Below are positions 33,974-43,123 of a stretch of 64,000 nt of DNA, piece by piece. Where the stretch lies: the NCBI RefSeq assembly GCF_009805585.1, contig NZ_VHIN01000022.1, positions 372,001 to 436,000 of the forward strand, written 5' to 3'. Within the stretch, counting starts at the first letter, position 1. Every line of letters starts with the position of its first letter. The position numbers were made by a program, and so were the translations under genes. The notes under the pieces are model-generated. The model was not told where the DNA came from. It searched no databases and saw nothing but the letters and a program-made list of their open reading frames with translations. The stretch is from Glutamicibacter sp. JC586. GTDB lineage: Bacteria; Actinomycetota; Actinomycetes; Actinomycetales; Micrococcaceae.

Positions 33974-34591
33974 CTACACTACCGGGGATGTGAGCGCAGC
34001 GAGAGCCATATTGGACAAAAGTGGCTTAAGACCAGACTTTTTAGTTCTTGGGGAGTGCGCCGAATGAGCTGTGGAGTTCAATAGGCCAAAGACTGCATGG
34101 GCGCGGAAACGGTGGGACTGCTTTGATCCTGTGGGGTGTAGTTTGGCAAGTTCGTTAGTCCACAACGCTATGTAGGAGTTTTGAAGCTTTCGCACCAGCG
34201 CCAGTTCCGCTGTTGGTAGAGACTTCAAATCCCGGTCCTGAACCTGCAGAATATCTGGGCGAGCCAGAGAAAAATCGGTGTGGAAGTCCACTAGGCGAGA
34301 GAGAACTTCTAGTGCCGTTCCGCCTGCTTCGCAAGCCTTTTGACCACCGGCGTAGATGTCTTTGGACATGTCTACCAATAGGGCAATGAGAACGGCCTGC
34401 TTGCCGGCGAAGTGGCGGTAAACAGCGGGACCGGAAATGCCGCAGGCCGCTCCGAGATCTTCAAGCGAAACTCCGGCATAGCCATGCTGGGCAAAGAGGC
34501 GAGTGGCTTCGCGCAACAGGGCTTCTCGTCGTTCAGCTTTGGCGCGTTCGCGGTCTGTTGGTTCGTTGAGAGCCTGGTATCTACCGGCCAT
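33974..34591 (-). CDS. TetR-family regulator
   Basis: A TetR regulator of about 205 residues. The DNA-binding domain covers about 15-65 (LLREATRLFAQHGYAGVSLEDLGAACGISGPAVYRHFAGK), followed by a helical ligand domain. It is divergent from an acyl-CoA dehydrogenase gene, and TetR proteins in this position usually repress acyl-CoA metabolism with an acyl-CoA as inducer. GAGGAG at about 34600 points to a start at ATG 34591 or the GTG just before it, although the frame stays open to 34657. Short inverted and direct repeats in the divergent region are operator candidates. Confidence 0.88.
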   Translation of the reverse strand: MAGRYQALNEPTDRERAKAERREALLREATRLFAQHGYAGVSLEDLGAACGISGPAVYRHFAGKQAVLIALLVDMSKDIYAGGQKACEAGGTALEVLSRLVDFHTDFSLARPDILQVQDRDLKSLPTAELALVRKLQNSYIALWTNELAKLHPTGSKQSHRFRAHAVFGLLNSTAHSAHSPRTKKSGLKPLLSNMALAALTSPVV

Positions 34592-34718
34592 CACCATCAT
34601 CTCCTCACGACGTCGCGCCATACTCTGGACAAGTGTGACCCGTGCCACTACTGTCAAAAATGAAGCTGTTTACCCATCGGTAGGCAGCAATCAGTTAACA
34701 AGTATTAACCATACGCGT

Positions 34719-34768
34719 CACACAGTGTGCTTCCAAGACCTGCGCTCATCGATCGCAATAATCGATCG
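34719..34768. promoter_or_regulatory. Operator candidates between the TetR and acyl-CoA dehydrogenase genes
   Basis: CACAC-A-GTGTG (34719-34729) is a perfect inverted repeat. ATCGATCG occurs twice at 34748-34755 and 34761-34768 with a CAATA spacer, so copies are 13 bases apart. Either could be the TetR operator; both lie between the divergent start codons. Confidence 0.4.
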
Positions 34769-34834
34769 TGAGTGAGATCAAATAAGCATGCGGTCCACTG
34801 CACGGACAACGTCCCTCAACGAAGAGAGAGTCTG

Positions 34835-35989
34835 ATGATTAACCTCGAACTCGATGATCAATACCAAGACCTGGTAAGCATGGTCCGAGAATTTGCCCAA
34901 GAAGTGGTTGCCCCGCAGAGCGCCGAGAACGACGCTAATCATTCTTTCCCCTATGACATCGTGAAACAAATGGGTCAGATGGGATTATTTGGTCTGCCGA
35001 TTTCTGAAGAATATGGCGGCTCGGGCGGAGACTACTTCCATCTAGCGCTGGCGCTAGAAGAATTGGGCAAGGTCGATCAATCGGTAGCCATTACCCTAGA
35101 AGCGGGTGTGTCCCTGGGTGCTATGCCGATCTATCGATTCGGCAACGAGGAACAGAAGCAAAAATGGCTCCAACCGTTGGCCACCGGCGAACGTCTTGCC
35201 GGATTTGGTCTCACGGAACCTGGAGCGGGTTCGGATGCATCGGCAGCGCTGACCAAAGCAACACTAGATGATGGCCAATGGGTCATCGACGGGGCCAAGG
35301 AATTCATCACCAACTCTGGCACCGATATCACTTCGCACGTCACTGCCACAGCCGTGACCGGAGTTGACCAAGGGACCGGCAAAAAAGAAATTTCCGCCAT
35401 TATCGTGCCCACCGGCACGCCAGGATTCACCGCGCAGAAGGCTTACAACAAGGTGGGTTGGCATGCTAGTGATACCCATCCGCTAAGTTTCGACTCGGTT
35501 CGAGTGCCAGAAGAGAATCTCTTAGGCGAGCGCGGAAGAGGATATGCCTACTTCCTAGAGATCCTCGATGAAGGACGTATTGCGATTGCGGCTTTGGCAA
35601 CCGGTGCTGCGCAGGGATGTTTGGATGAAGCCGTGAAGTACGCCAAAACCCGAACGACCTTCGGCAACGCGATTGGTACCAATCAGGGCATTTCATTCAT
35701 GATCGCCCGCATGGCCTCGCGCGCCCACACCGCACGACTGGCCTACTACGCGGCAGCAGCCAAGATGTTGGCCGGCAAGGACTTCAAAATTGAAGCGGCT
35801 CATGCCAAGCTCGTAGCCAGTGAGGCGGCCATGGATAACGCCCGAGATGCCACCCAGATCTTTGGCGGTTACGGTTTCATGAATGAAACCTTGGTGGCCC
35901 GACACTACCGCGATTCTAAGATCTTGGAAATTGGCGAAGGGACCACCCAGGTGCAGCAGATGCTGATCGCACGAAGCCTGGGCCTTTAA
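34835..35989 (+). CDS. Acyl-CoA dehydrogenase
   Basis: A 384-residue FAD-dependent acyl-CoA dehydrogenase catalysing the first oxidation of an acyl-CoA in fatty- or branched-chain acid breakdown. Family patterns visible: GLTEPGAGSDASA (FAD/substrate loop), ATQIFGGYGFMNETLVARHYRD and the C-terminal ILEIGEGTTQVQQMLIARSLG. The exact chain specificity is not readable. ATG 34835 with GAGAGAG upstream gives the normal length; the frame runs back to an ATG at 34772. It is controlled presumably by the divergent TetR gene and ends at its own terminator. Confidence 0.93.
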   Translation: MINLELDDQYQDLVSMVREFAQEVVAPQSAENDANHSFPYDIVKQMGQMGLFGLPISEEYGGSGGDYFHLALALEELGKVDQSVAITLEAGVSLGAMPIYRFGNEEQKQKWLQPLATGERLAGFGLTEPGAGSDASAALTKATLDDGQWVIDGAKEFITNSGTDITSHVTATAVTGVDQGTGKKEISAIIVPTGTPGFTAQKAYNKVGWHASDTHPLSFDSVRVPEENLLGERGRGYAYFLEILDEGRIAIAALATGAAQGCLDEAVKYAKTRTTFGNAIGTNQGISFMIARMASRAHTARLAYYAAAAKMLAGKDFKIEAAHAKLVASEAAMDNARDATQIFGGYGFMNETLVARHYRDSKILEIGEGTTQVQQMLIARSLGL

Positions 35990-36005
35990 GCCAATCTCGC
36001 CGATC

Positions 36006-36037
36006 GCGCGTCACGCCATACACACCGCGTGGCGCGC
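36006..36037 (+). terminator. Terminator after the acyl-CoA dehydrogenase gene
   Basis: An 11-bp stem with one T-G pair (GCGCGTCACGC with GCGTGGCGCGC) around a ten-base loop, followed by TTTGGG. It separates the acyl-CoA dehydrogenase unit from dxr. Confidence 0.65.
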
Positions 36038-36074
36038 TTTGGGCGCTCACAGATAAACGAACCATAATGGATGA

Positions 36075-37283
36075 GTGAGCTCCCAAAATACTTTCATTCC
36101 GGCCGAGCAGATACGCCGAGTTAGCCTCATTGGTTCTACTGGTTCGATCGGAACCCAAGGGCTAGACGTAATTAGTCAGACGCCTGAGAAATTCAGTGTT
36201 GCCGCTATTTCAGGCGGCTACAACCTTGAACTGCTCGCCCAGCAAGCCGTGCGCTTTCGCCCCGCGCTCGTTGGCTGCGCTACAGAGTCAACCGATGAGC
36301 TGGCCGCCGCGATTAAGCAGGCCGCCAGCGATGCCTGTGTGACTGGTTATGAACCGGAGCTTGTAGCTGGAGAACAAGCGGCCACCATAGTCGCCGGATA
36401 TGCAGACGCCGACGTAGTGCTCAACGGCATTACCGGAGCTATCGGTTTGGCACCAACAATTGCGGCCCTGGAAGCCGGACACCTGCTCGCCCTGGCAAAC
36501 AAAGAGTCATTGATCATTGGCGGTCAAGTCGTCAAGCAAATCGCAGCCCCGGGACAGATCTCACCTGTAGATTCTGAACACTCGGCCCTTGCCCAGGCTC
36601 TTCGCTCGGGCGCTCCGGAAGAAGTGGCCAAGCTTCTAGTCACCGCGTCAGGTGGACCGTTCTTCGGCTACAGCTATGACCAGCTGCGTGAAGTCACCCC
36701 ATCCCAGGCTCTAGCTCACCCAACCTGGGATATGGGTCGAATGGTGACCACCAACTCGGCAACTATGGTCAATAAGGCGCTAGAAGTTATAGAAGCACAC
36801 TTGCTCTTTGATGTACCGCTGGAGAAAATCGAGCCAGTAGTTCACCGTCAATCGATCATTCATTCGATGGTCGAGTTCATCGATGGGTCGGTGATCGCTC
36901 AGGCCTCACCCCCAGATATGCGACTGCCCATCGCTTTAGGGATCAACTGGCCGCATCGTGTAGCCGGTGCAGCGACCCCTTGCGATTTCTCGCAGAGCGC
37001 CAGCTGGACATTTGAACCGTTAGATCAGGATGTGTTCTTCGCCGTCAAATTAGCTAAGCAAGCGGCCGCTGCTTCAGGAACTCATATGGCGGTTTATAAC
37101 GCTGCCAACGAAGTTGCCGTTGATGCTTTCCACGAGGGCAAGATCAAATTCACTGACATCGTAGAAACCATTGAGCGCGTATTGAACAACTACACTCCGG
37201 TTAATGCTCAGTTGAGTGTTGAAGCCGTTCTGGAAACCGACCGCTGGGCGCGTGCCCACGCTACAAAGATCGTGGGTGCCTAA
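36075..37283 (+). CDS. dxr: 1-deoxy-D-xylulose 5-phosphate reductoisomerase
   Basis: DXR makes 2-C-methylerythritol 4-phosphate with NADPH, the committed step of the MEP isoprenoid pathway. The NADPH motif is VSLIGSTGSIGTQGLDVI, the catalytic region contains LALANKESLIIGG and PVDSEHSAL (metal-binding Asp/Glu), and the flexible loop TASGGPFFG is present. 402 residues, normal length. It begins at GTG 36075 (GGA a few bases upstream) because other starts are out of frame. It is three bases from rseP; ispG, a later enzyme of the same pathway, is 4 kb downstream, as in other actinobacteria. Confidence 0.97.
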   Translation: MSSQNTFIPAEQIRRVSLIGSTGSIGTQGLDVISQTPEKFSVAAISGGYNLELLAQQAVRFRPALVGCATESTDELAAAIKQAASDACVTGYEPELVAGEQAATIVAGYADADVVLNGITGAIGLAPTIAALEAGHLLALANKESLIIGGQVVKQIAAPGQISPVDSEHSALAQALRSGAPEEVAKLLVTASGGPFFGYSYDQLREVTPSQALAHPTWDMGRMVTTNSATMVNKALEVIEAHLLFDVPLEKIEPVVHRQSIIHSMVEFIDGSVIAQASPPDMRLPIALGINWPHRVAGAATPCDFSQSASWTFEPLDQDVFFAVKLAKQAAAASGTHMAVYNAANEVAVDAFHEGKIKFTDIVETIERVLNNYTPVNAQLSVEAVLETDRWARAHATKIVGA

Positions 37284-37285
37284 GC

Positions 37286-38635
37286 ATGAGCGTGATCCTG
37301 TTTATTGCTGGCATCCTCTTTATGTTGGTGGCCGTTGGATTGTCCATCGCCTTGCACGAGATCGGGCATCTGGTTCCGGCCAAGCTCTTTAAGCTGCGAG
37401 TGCCGCAGTACATGATTGGTTTTGGCAAGACCTTGGTCTCGTTCAAGCGGGGCGAGACGCAGTACGGCATTAAGGCTCTGCCACTGGGTGGCTACATATC
37501 CATGGTTGGAATGTACCCACCTAGGGCAAAAACCGCCGATGGCCAGCCTGGTAAGAAACCCGGCCTGTTCCAAAAAGTCTTTGGCCAGATGGTTGATGAT
37601 GCTAGGTCGCAGGCCAACGAAAATGTATTGCCCAGCGACGAAGGCCGCCTGTTTTATCAGTTGCCGGTCTACAAGCGTGTGATCATCATGCTCGGCGGCC
37701 CGCTGATGAACCTGATCATTGGGTTTGTGGTCATTGCCATCGTGCTCACCAGCTTCGGCCAAGCTACGCCGAGTACCACGGTCTCCGAGGTATATCAGTG
37801 CATTGCCACTGCGCAGAACGCGGATCAAAAGCAATGCACCGACAAGGATGAGCCTGCGCCCGCGTATGCAGCTGGTCTACTCCCGGGCGATACCATCACC
37901 TCCGTGAATGGCAACGCAGTGGCAGAGGACCAATGGAACAAGCTCACCGATGTCATTAGGGTCAATCCGGGCAAGCCCATTACCTTGGACTACCAGCGCG
38001 ATGGGGTCAGCCACAGCACAACTTTGACCCCATATCTGACCGATCGTCCGGCTACGGATGACAAGGGTTATGCCCTCACTGATGATCAAGGCAACACGAT
38101 CATGACCAAGGTTGGATTTGTTGGCATGAGTTCTTTGCAAAAAGACATGACGCAGCCCTTGAGTGCAGTGCCCGCAGTGATTGGTGATCAACTGCTAAGC
38201 ATCGGCAACGTCATCCTGCATTTGCCACAGCGTATGGTGGACGTTGCTCAGGCGGCATTTGGTAGCGAGCAACGAGACCCCAACGGTCCGGTGTCCATTG
38301 TGGGCGTCGGACGAATTGCGGGGGAGATTAGTGCGGAAGATTCAATTTCCGTAACTGATAAGTTCGCGACCTTACTCTCATTGGTCGGGGGACTGAACCT
38401 AGCGTTGTTCGCCTTCAATTTGATTCCACTGTTGCCTTTGGACGGCGGCCACGTGGTGGGTGCACTGTATGACGGTATAAAGCGCTTGTTTGCGCGAATC
38501 TTCAAGCTGAAAAACGTGAAACCCGTCGATACGGTCAAGCTGTTGCCGCTGACGTATGTGGTCGTGGTAGCCATGCTGCTCATGGGTGGTCTCTTAATAT
38601 ATGCAGACATCTTCAAGCCAATACAGCTGTTCTAG
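37286..38635 (+). CDS. rseP: Site-2 intramembrane zinc metalloprotease
   Basis: A 449-residue M50 protease. The zinc motif H24-E-I-G-H28 lies in the first helix (ALHEIGHLVPAKLF), the third ligand in LIPLLPLDGGHVVGA near residue 385, and one PDZ domain sits between (around 195-235, AGLLPGDTITSVNGNAV). RseP/Rip1 cleaves membrane-bound anti-sigma factors and signal peptides. The RskA-type anti-sigma encoded at 62411 is a plausible substrate class, by analogy with mycobacterial Rip1. It is co-transcribed with dxr. Confidence 0.96.
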   Translation: MSVILFIAGILFMLVAVGLSIALHEIGHLVPAKLFKLRVPQYMIGFGKTLVSFKRGETQYGIKALPLGGYISMVGMYPPRAKTADGQPGKKPGLFQKVFGQMVDDARSQANENVLPSDEGRLFYQLPVYKRVIIMLGGPLMNLIIGFVVIAIVLTSFGQATPSTTVSEVYQCIATAQNADQKQCTDKDEPAPAYAAGLLPGDTITSVNGNAVAEDQWNKLTDVIRVNPGKPITLDYQRDGVSHSTTLTPYLTDRPATDDKGYALTDDQGNTIMTKVGFVGMSSLQKDMTQPLSAVPAVIGDQLLSIGNVILHLPQRMVDVAQAAFGSEQRDPNGPVSIVGVGRIAGEISAEDSISVTDKFATLLSLVGGLNLALFAFNLIPLLPLDGGHVVGALYDGIKRLFARIFKLKNVKPVDTVKLLPLTYVVVVAMLLMGGLLIYADIFKPIQLF

Positions 38636-38658
38636 TCCAAGAGAAATAAGGTGTAGCT

Positions 38659-38958
38659 ATGACTGTTTTTGCTGTTGAATACGTGTATGCACAAGACTCC
38701 GTTGACTTACGCAACGAGCATCGCCCCGCCCACCGTGAATACCTTGGTGGCTTCCTGAACGAAGGCCCAGTTCGCGTTTTGGCGTCGGGCCCAACCCCCG
38801 CAGCAGACGGCGCTCTGTTGATCATCGCTGCTCGGTCACAGTCGGCCCTTGAAGAAGTGCTTGCCAACGACCCGTTCAACAAGTCCGGTGCTTTGGCAGG
38901 GACCAAGATTACCGAATGGAATCCAGTGACCGGTCTCTTGAAGGAATTCTCTTCCTAA
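38659..38958 (+). CDS. YciI-family protein
   Basis: A 99-residue YciI/YCII ferredoxin-like protein (VFAVEYVYAQDS, then RPAHREYLGGFLNEG with the conserved His, VLASGPTPAADGALLII, and a final DPFNKSGALAGTKITEW). Such domains are found in muconolactone-isomerase-like dimers; their reaction is mostly unknown. It follows rseP by 23 bases with its own AATAAGG site and ends at a strong terminator, so it may be the last gene of the dxr-rseP unit. Confidence 0.88.
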   Translation: MTVFAVEYVYAQDSVDLRNEHRPAHREYLGGFLNEGPVRVLASGPTPAADGALLIIAARSQSALEEVLANDPFNKSGALAGTKITEWNPVTGLLKEFSS

Positions 38959-38974
38959 GCTCGTTGGTATGCTA

Positions 38975-39013
38975 AGCCCTCGCGCTCCTGTAAACGGAGA
39001 GCGAGGGCTTTTT
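38975..39013 (+). terminator. Terminator after the YciI gene
   Basis: AGCCCTCGC pairs with GCGAGGGCT, with a G/A mismatch and then CTCC-GGAG inside, followed by five T residues. Confidence 0.92.
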
Positions 39014-39073
39014 ACCTTTTGAGCCCTTATTCCCAAGGCGATATCTCGCTAAGCAGGAAAGGAGGCATTGATC

Positions 39074-39496
39074 ATGGATCTGCACGTAACTGATTCCTTG
39101 GTGATTCCAAGCTCGGAGCTGTCGTGGAATTTCAGCCGCTCAACTGGTCCCGGCGGCCAACACGTTAATACTTCTGATTCGCGGGTTGAGCTTTCCTGGG
39201 TGGTTGCGTCTTCCCGTGCGCTTACGGCGTGGCAGCGTGAGCGACTCCTTCAGAAGCTATCGTCGAAGCTGGTGTCCGGAGCGGTGGTGATTCGAGCCTC
39301 GCAGGAGCGCTCGCAGTGGCGTAACCGGCAAATTGCCATGGACAAACTGGCCCAGCTAATAGCCAAGGCGTTGGCGCCAGATGCACCGAAACGAAAAGCT
39401 ACCAAGCCGACGAAGGGCTCTGTGCGGCGTAGGATCACAGCGAAAACTAACCGCTCGGTCACCAAGCAGTTGCGTCGCAAACCCGGGCGGGATTGA
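39074..39496 (+). CDS. arfB: Alternative ribosome-rescue factor (YaeJ/ArfB type)
   Basis: A 140-residue peptidyl-tRNA hydrolase with a release-factor catalytic domain: G27-G28-Q29 in RSTGPGGQHVNTSDSRVEL, and a Lys/Arg-rich C-terminal tail (KRKATKPTKGSVRRRITAK) that enters the empty mRNA channel. It frees ribosomes stalled without a stop codon. There is no codon-recognition domain, which separates it from RF1/RF2. ATG 39074 is preferred (GGAGG eight bases upstream) over the TTG two codons earlier. Confidence 0.94.
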   Translation: MDLHVTDSLVIPSSELSWNFSRSTGPGGQHVNTSDSRVELSWVVASSRALTAWQRERLLQKLSSKLVSGAVVIRASQERSQWRNRQIAMDKLAQLIAKALAPDAPKRKATKPTKGSVRRRITAKTNRSVTKQLRRKPGRD

Positions 39497-39616
39497 TGTG
39501 ACAAAGCATGACATGACGTGCGACACAAAGTTTCGCATAATTGCGTGCGCTCAACCATAGTTAAAAGTAGATGAAGCGTCAGCTTCTTTTCTCTTTTGTC
39601 TTTTAGGAGCACACCC

Positions 39617-40171
39617 ATGGCTACAAAGGTTCTCACCCTCGTTGGATCCCTGCGTAACGGTTCAACCAACGCGCAGCTGGCTGAAGCCACATCCCACCAC
39701 GCTCCAGAAGGCGTGGAAGTTTCGGTCTTTAGCGGTCTGGAGACTATCCCTTTCTACAATGAGGATCTCGACGTTGAAGGCACTGTTCCAGCAGCAGCTC
39801 AGAGCCTTCGTGATGCAGCTGGCGATGCAGATGCGCTGATCTTGGTTACCCCTGAGTACAACGGAACCATGCCAGCCGTGTTGAAGAATGCGATTGACTG
39901 GCTGTCGCGCCCATTCGGTGCAGGCGCCGTTTCGGGTCTTCCAACCGTGGTTGTTGGTACCGCCTTCGGTCAGTACGGTGGCGTGTGGGCTCAAGATGAA
40001 GCTCGCAAGGCCCTGAATATCGCTGGCGCCAAGGTGCTTGAAGACGTCAAGTTGGCAATCCCTAACTCCGTTGTCCGCTTCGCTGAACTTCACCCAAAGG
40101 ATGACGTTGAGGTTGCCGAGCAGGTTGCTGGCGTTCTAAAGGCCATCAAAGAAATCGCAGAGGCAAACTAG
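39617..40171 (+). CDS. NADPH-dependent FMN reductase
   Basis: A 184-residue flavodoxin-like protein: FMN-binding loop VGSLRNGSTNAQLAEA, then VTPEYNGTMPAVLKNAIDWLSRP and VVVGTAFGQYGGVWAQDE are all diagnostic of the SsuE/ChrR group, which reduces FMN, quinones or azo compounds using NAD(P)H. The physiological acceptor is unknown. The start is ATG 39617 with AGGAG seven bases upstream. It is a single-gene unit with a terminator. Confidence 0.92.
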   Translation: MATKVLTLVGSLRNGSTNAQLAEATSHHAPEGVEVSVFSGLETIPFYNEDLDVEGTVPAAAQSLRDAAGDADALILVTPEYNGTMPAVLKNAIDWLSRPFGAGAVSGLPTVVVGTAFGQYGGVWAQDEARKALNIAGAKVLEDVKLAIPNSVVRFAELHPKDDVEVAEQVAGVLKAIKEIAEAN

Positions 40172-40205
40172 TTCTCTTTGGTAGAACCGCGCAAGACTCT
40201 TCGAG

Positions 40206-40228
40206 AGGCCACGGGTTCCCCGTGGCCT
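40206..40228 (+). terminator. Terminator after the FMN reductase gene
   Basis: AGGCCACGGG pairs perfectly with its complement at 40219-40228 around a TTC loop, then TT. The outer bases CGAG/CTCG pair as well. Confidence 0.78.
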
Positions 40229-40311
40229 TTCTCGCATCAGTACCCGCTCACCTAAATACGGTGACATACTTGGACTAAGAGATTTATCCACAATTTACTC
40301 GGAGGCGTCCA

Positions 40312-41478
40312 TTGACTTCGGTCAGCCTAGGCATGCCGGCAGGCCCACCGCCGGTCCTTACCCCACGTCGAAAGACCCGTCAGTTCCAGGTTGGTTCTGT
40401 GGGCGTCGGTTCCGATTCACCGATTTCGGTTCAGTCGATGACGACCACCAAGACTCACGACATCAATGCAACGCTGCAGCAGATCGCTGAGTTGACCGCG
40501 GCTGGTTGCGATATCGTTCGTGTTGCGTGCCCTACGGATAAAGACGCAGAAGCGCTGAAGATCATCGCGATGAAATCGCAGATCCCAGTGATCGCCGATA
40601 TTCACTTCCAGCCAAAGTACGTCTTTGCTGCGATTGAAGCCGGTTGTGGCGCTGTGCGTGTGAATCCGGGCAATATCCGCCAGTTCGACGACCAGGTCAA
40701 GGAAATCGCTCAGGCGGCCAAGGACCACGGCACTTCGATCCGTATCGGAGTCAACGCCGGTTCCTTGGACCGCCGCCTTCTGCAAAAGTACGGCAAGGCT
40801 ACTCCTGAAGCTTTGGTTGAGTCGGCCGTTTGGGAAGCTTCCTTGTTCGAAGAGCACGGATTCCATGACTTCAAGATTTCGGTCAAGCACAATGACCCAG
40901 TGATCATGGTTCGAGCATATGAACTTCTGGCAGAACGTGGTGACTGGCCACTGCACTTGGGTGTAACTGAGGCGGGTCCTGCCTTCCAGGGCACTATCAA
41001 GTCCGCTACCGCATTTGGTGCTTTGCTCTCCAAGGGCATCGGCGACACCATCCGCGTATCGCTCTCAGCGCCTCCTGTTGAGGAAGTTAAGGTTGGCAAC
41101 CAGATTCTGGAATCGCTGAACCTGCGTCCTCGCAAGCTCGATATCGTTTCTTGCCCATCGTGTGGACGCGCTCAGGTGGATGTTTACACCTTGGCTGAGC
41201 AGGTCACCGCAGGGCTTGAAGGAATGAAGGCTCCGCTGCGAGTTGCGGTCATGGGCTGTGTCGTCAACGGACCCGGTGAAGCGCGCGACGCTGACCTTGG
41301 TGTAGCATCAGGCAACGGCAAGGGACAGATTTTCGTCAAGGGCGAAGTCATCAAGACCGTTGCCGAGGATCAGATCGTTGAGACTCTGATTGAAGAAGCT
41401 AACCGCCTGGCTGAGGAAATGGGACTAAGCGATGACGAGAATCCTACCTCGGGTTCTCCCGTGGTCTCCGTCAGCTAA
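40312..41478 (+). CDS. ispG: 4-hydroxy-3-methylbut-2-enyl diphosphate synthase
   Basis: A 388-residue IspG (GcpE) enzyme, the sixth step of the MEP pathway, converting MEcPP to HMBPP with a [4Fe-4S] cluster. Cluster ligands appear in [12 protein letters not shown] and [12 protein letters not shown], and the TIM barrel start reads [15 protein letters not shown]. The start is TTG 40312 with GGAGG six bases upstream, since no ATG fits. Its 3' end overlaps the next gene by 47 bases in a different frame. Confidence 0.97.
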   Translation: MTSVSLGMPAGPPPVLTPRRKTRQFQVGSVGVGSDSPISVQSMTTTKTHDINATLQQIAELTAAGCDIVRVACPTDKDAEALKIIAMKSQIPVIADIHFQPKYVFAAIEAGCGAVRVNPGNIRQFDDQVKEIAQAAKDHGTSIRIGVNAGSLDRRLLQKYGKATPEALVESAVWEASLFEEHGFHDFKISVKHNDPVIMVRAYELLAERGDWPLHLGVTEAGPAFQGTIKSATAFGALLSKGIGDTIRVSLSAPPVEEVKVGNQILESLNLRPRKLDIVSCPSCGRAQVDVYTLAEQVTAGLEGMKAPLRVAVMGCVVNGPGEARDADLGVASGNGKGQIFVKGEVIKTVAEDQIVETLIEEANRLAEEMGLSDDENPTSGSPVVSVS

Positions 41479-42328
41479 GGAGAATCGACGAGGCGAGGCG
41501 ACGGCGCCGCGGACTCTGGGCCGTCGTGATACGACGGCCCTCATTGAGCTACTCGACCGTGACCCGGTGGTCAATATCTTTACGCGTTCGCAGGTATCCC
41601 TGCATCGTTCTGCCGTTCCAGATGGCTTCGCGCATATCGTGGGTTTGGACGGTAATGAGGGGCTGAACGCTGCGTGCTGGATGGGTGCCAATGTTGCGCC
41701 AACGGCTATGACAGAAGACCAAGCACAAAAGGTTGCTGTCCATGCTTTGGATTCACGGCAACGTTTTGCCTCGGTCTTCGGGCCCGCTCAGTCGGTTTTG
41801 GCCATGCACGATGTACTTCGCCAAGGCCCACAATCGATCTTTGACGTGCGAGAAAATCAGCCGTTGCTGACCATCTCAAAGCTTCCCGAAGGTGTGGAAC
41901 GAAACCCGATACGAGCAGCGAAAATCCACGAATTTGATCTGGTGCTTCCTGCTAGTGCTGCCATGTTTGAAGAAGAGCTCGGCTATTCACCTCTGGAAAA
42001 TGGCGGTAGCTTTTACCGCAATCGGGTGCGTCAGCTGATTCGTGACGGGCATACCGTCATTGACTGCGATGACCACGGCGAGGTGATCTTCAAGGCTGAT
42101 TTGGGAACCGTTACCAATGAAGTAGTCCAAATCCAAGGAGTCTGGGTTAACCCTCGATACCGGGGGCTGGGCTTGGCCTCGGGCTATATGAGCTCTACGG
42201 TTCAGTATGCATTGGGATTTGCGCCTCTTGTAAGTCTCTACGTCAACGACTTCAACGTGCCGGCACTGAAAACTTATCAACGAATTGGTTTTGAGCAGGT
42301 TGGCACCTTCGCGACGATCTTGTTCTAA
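41432..42328 (+). CDS. GNAT acetyltransferase with DUF4081-type N-terminal domain
   Basis: A 298-residue protein with an N-terminal DUF4081-like region (about 25-150) and a C-terminal GNAT domain ([19 protein letters not shown] is the acetyl-CoA motif, then [19 protein letters not shown]). This pair directly after ispG is a conserved actinobacterial association; the substrate is unknown. ATG 41432 lies inside the end of ispG, giving a 47-base overlap. If translation starts later (for example at a GTG or TTG near 41530), the overlap would vanish, but the N-terminal frame looks coding. Confidence 0.85.
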   Translation: MTRILPRVLPWSPSAKENRRGEATAPRTLGRRDTTALIELLDRDPVVNIFTRSQVSLHRSAVPDGFAHIVGLDGNEGLNAACWMGANVAPTAMTEDQAQKVAVHALDSRQRFASVFGPAQSVLAMHDVLRQGPQSIFDVRENQPLLTISKLPEGVERNPIRAAKIHEFDLVLPASAAMFEEELGYSPLENGGSFYRNRVRQLIRDGHTVIDCDDHGEVIFKADLGTVTNEVVQIQGVWVNPRYRGLGLASGYMSSTVQYALGFAPLVSLYVNDFNVPALKTYQRIGFEQVGTFATILF

Positions 42329-42355
42329 CGCAGGAATACTGAGCAAATTAGCCAA

Positions 42356-42407
42356 ACGAGTTCAGGGCGGGACAGGACCTTCTGGTCCTGTCCCGCCCTG
42401 AACTCGT
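42356..42407. terminator. Very long perfect hairpin terminator
   Basis: A perfect 24-bp inverted repeat (42356-42379 with 42384-42407) around a TTCT loop. There is no long T tract, but stability is extreme. It lies between the GNAT gene and the remnant on the opposite strand and could stop transcription from both sides. Confidence 0.85.
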
Positions 42408-42420
42408 AGTGCTTAGACTT

Positions 42421-42729
42421 CTACTTCGAGAGAATCTGTTCTACGTCGTCGAGGATCTTGTTGGCTCCAAGAATTCCGATTCCAACCATCCAAGTTTCAT
42501 CGGCAACTTCGTGGAGTTTTTCATTTTTCACGGAGTCAAGGGACTTCCATAGACCGGTGACTTTCTCCATGGTAGTTGCTTTGGGATCCCCACCTGAGTT
42601 GGTGTAGAAGACCACGTCGCCATCGATCTTTTCGCCAACTTGCTGAGCGCGTTCGTCGAGATCGGAGATCAGGTTTTCCATTTTGTCGCTCTCACCGACT
42701 GCCGCGGTGGTGATGCGAGCCTGTTCCGT
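42421..42729 (-). pseudogene. C-terminal remnant of an iron-siderophore binding protein (FecB/FepB family)
   Basis: The open frame from TGA 42732 to the stop at 42421 gives about 102 residues with the C-terminal lobe of a class III siderophore-binding protein: ARITTAAVGESDKMENLI, VVFYTNSGGDPKATT, LWKSLDSVKNEKLHEVADE and a final helix ILDDVEQILSK. The N-terminal half with the lipoprotein signal is missing. It stops abruptly where the FecCD remnant on the other strand begins, as if one deletion removed both 5' ends. No start codon with a ribosome site exists (ATG 42681 is internal), so it is not expected to be functional. Confidence 0.8.
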
Positions 42730-42734
42730 TCACA

Positions 42735-43123
42735 GTGCTGAACAATTGTCTGTTGACCCAGGTTTTTGTCCCGTCTGCGCAAGTGGCTCAGACATGGTTG
42801 GTCGGATCTTTACGGGGCAGAGGGTGGGTCGAAATTCCATGGCTCAGCGTGGCAGTCTGGGTTGTCCTAGTGGTCCAGTTGGCTTGCGACCGTGATCTGT
42901 GCCGGTCCAATTGGTTTTGTTGCGCTGGTTGCTCCGCATATTACTTACGCGATGAGCAGATCTCGCAATCTCGTGGTTTGTGCGCTCACCGGTGGCATGC
43001 TGCTCATGCTCAGCGACTTGGTGGCTCAATATGCACTGCCCGTGGTCCTGCCCGTGGGTATGGTGACCAATCGTCTTTGGCGGTGGTTTATTCCTGTGGC
43101 TGTTATCCAGGCGGGGCGGGTAG
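42735..43123 (+). pseudogene. Remnant of a FecCD-family siderophore permease
   Basis: Three frames together read as the end of a FecCD permease. Frame one gives TWLVGSLRGRGWVEIPWLS (the usual W-x2-G-S-L region). After an internal loss of roughly 50 residues, frame two gives CAGPIGFVALVAPHITYAMS and LSDLVAQYALPVVLPVGMVT. A further one-base shift near 43069 gives VFGGGLFLWLLSRRGG and a TAG at 43121. AGPIGFVALVAPH is the family's most conserved motif. The N-terminal half is absent. Two frameshifts and a deletion make this clearly dead. Confidence 0.82.
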
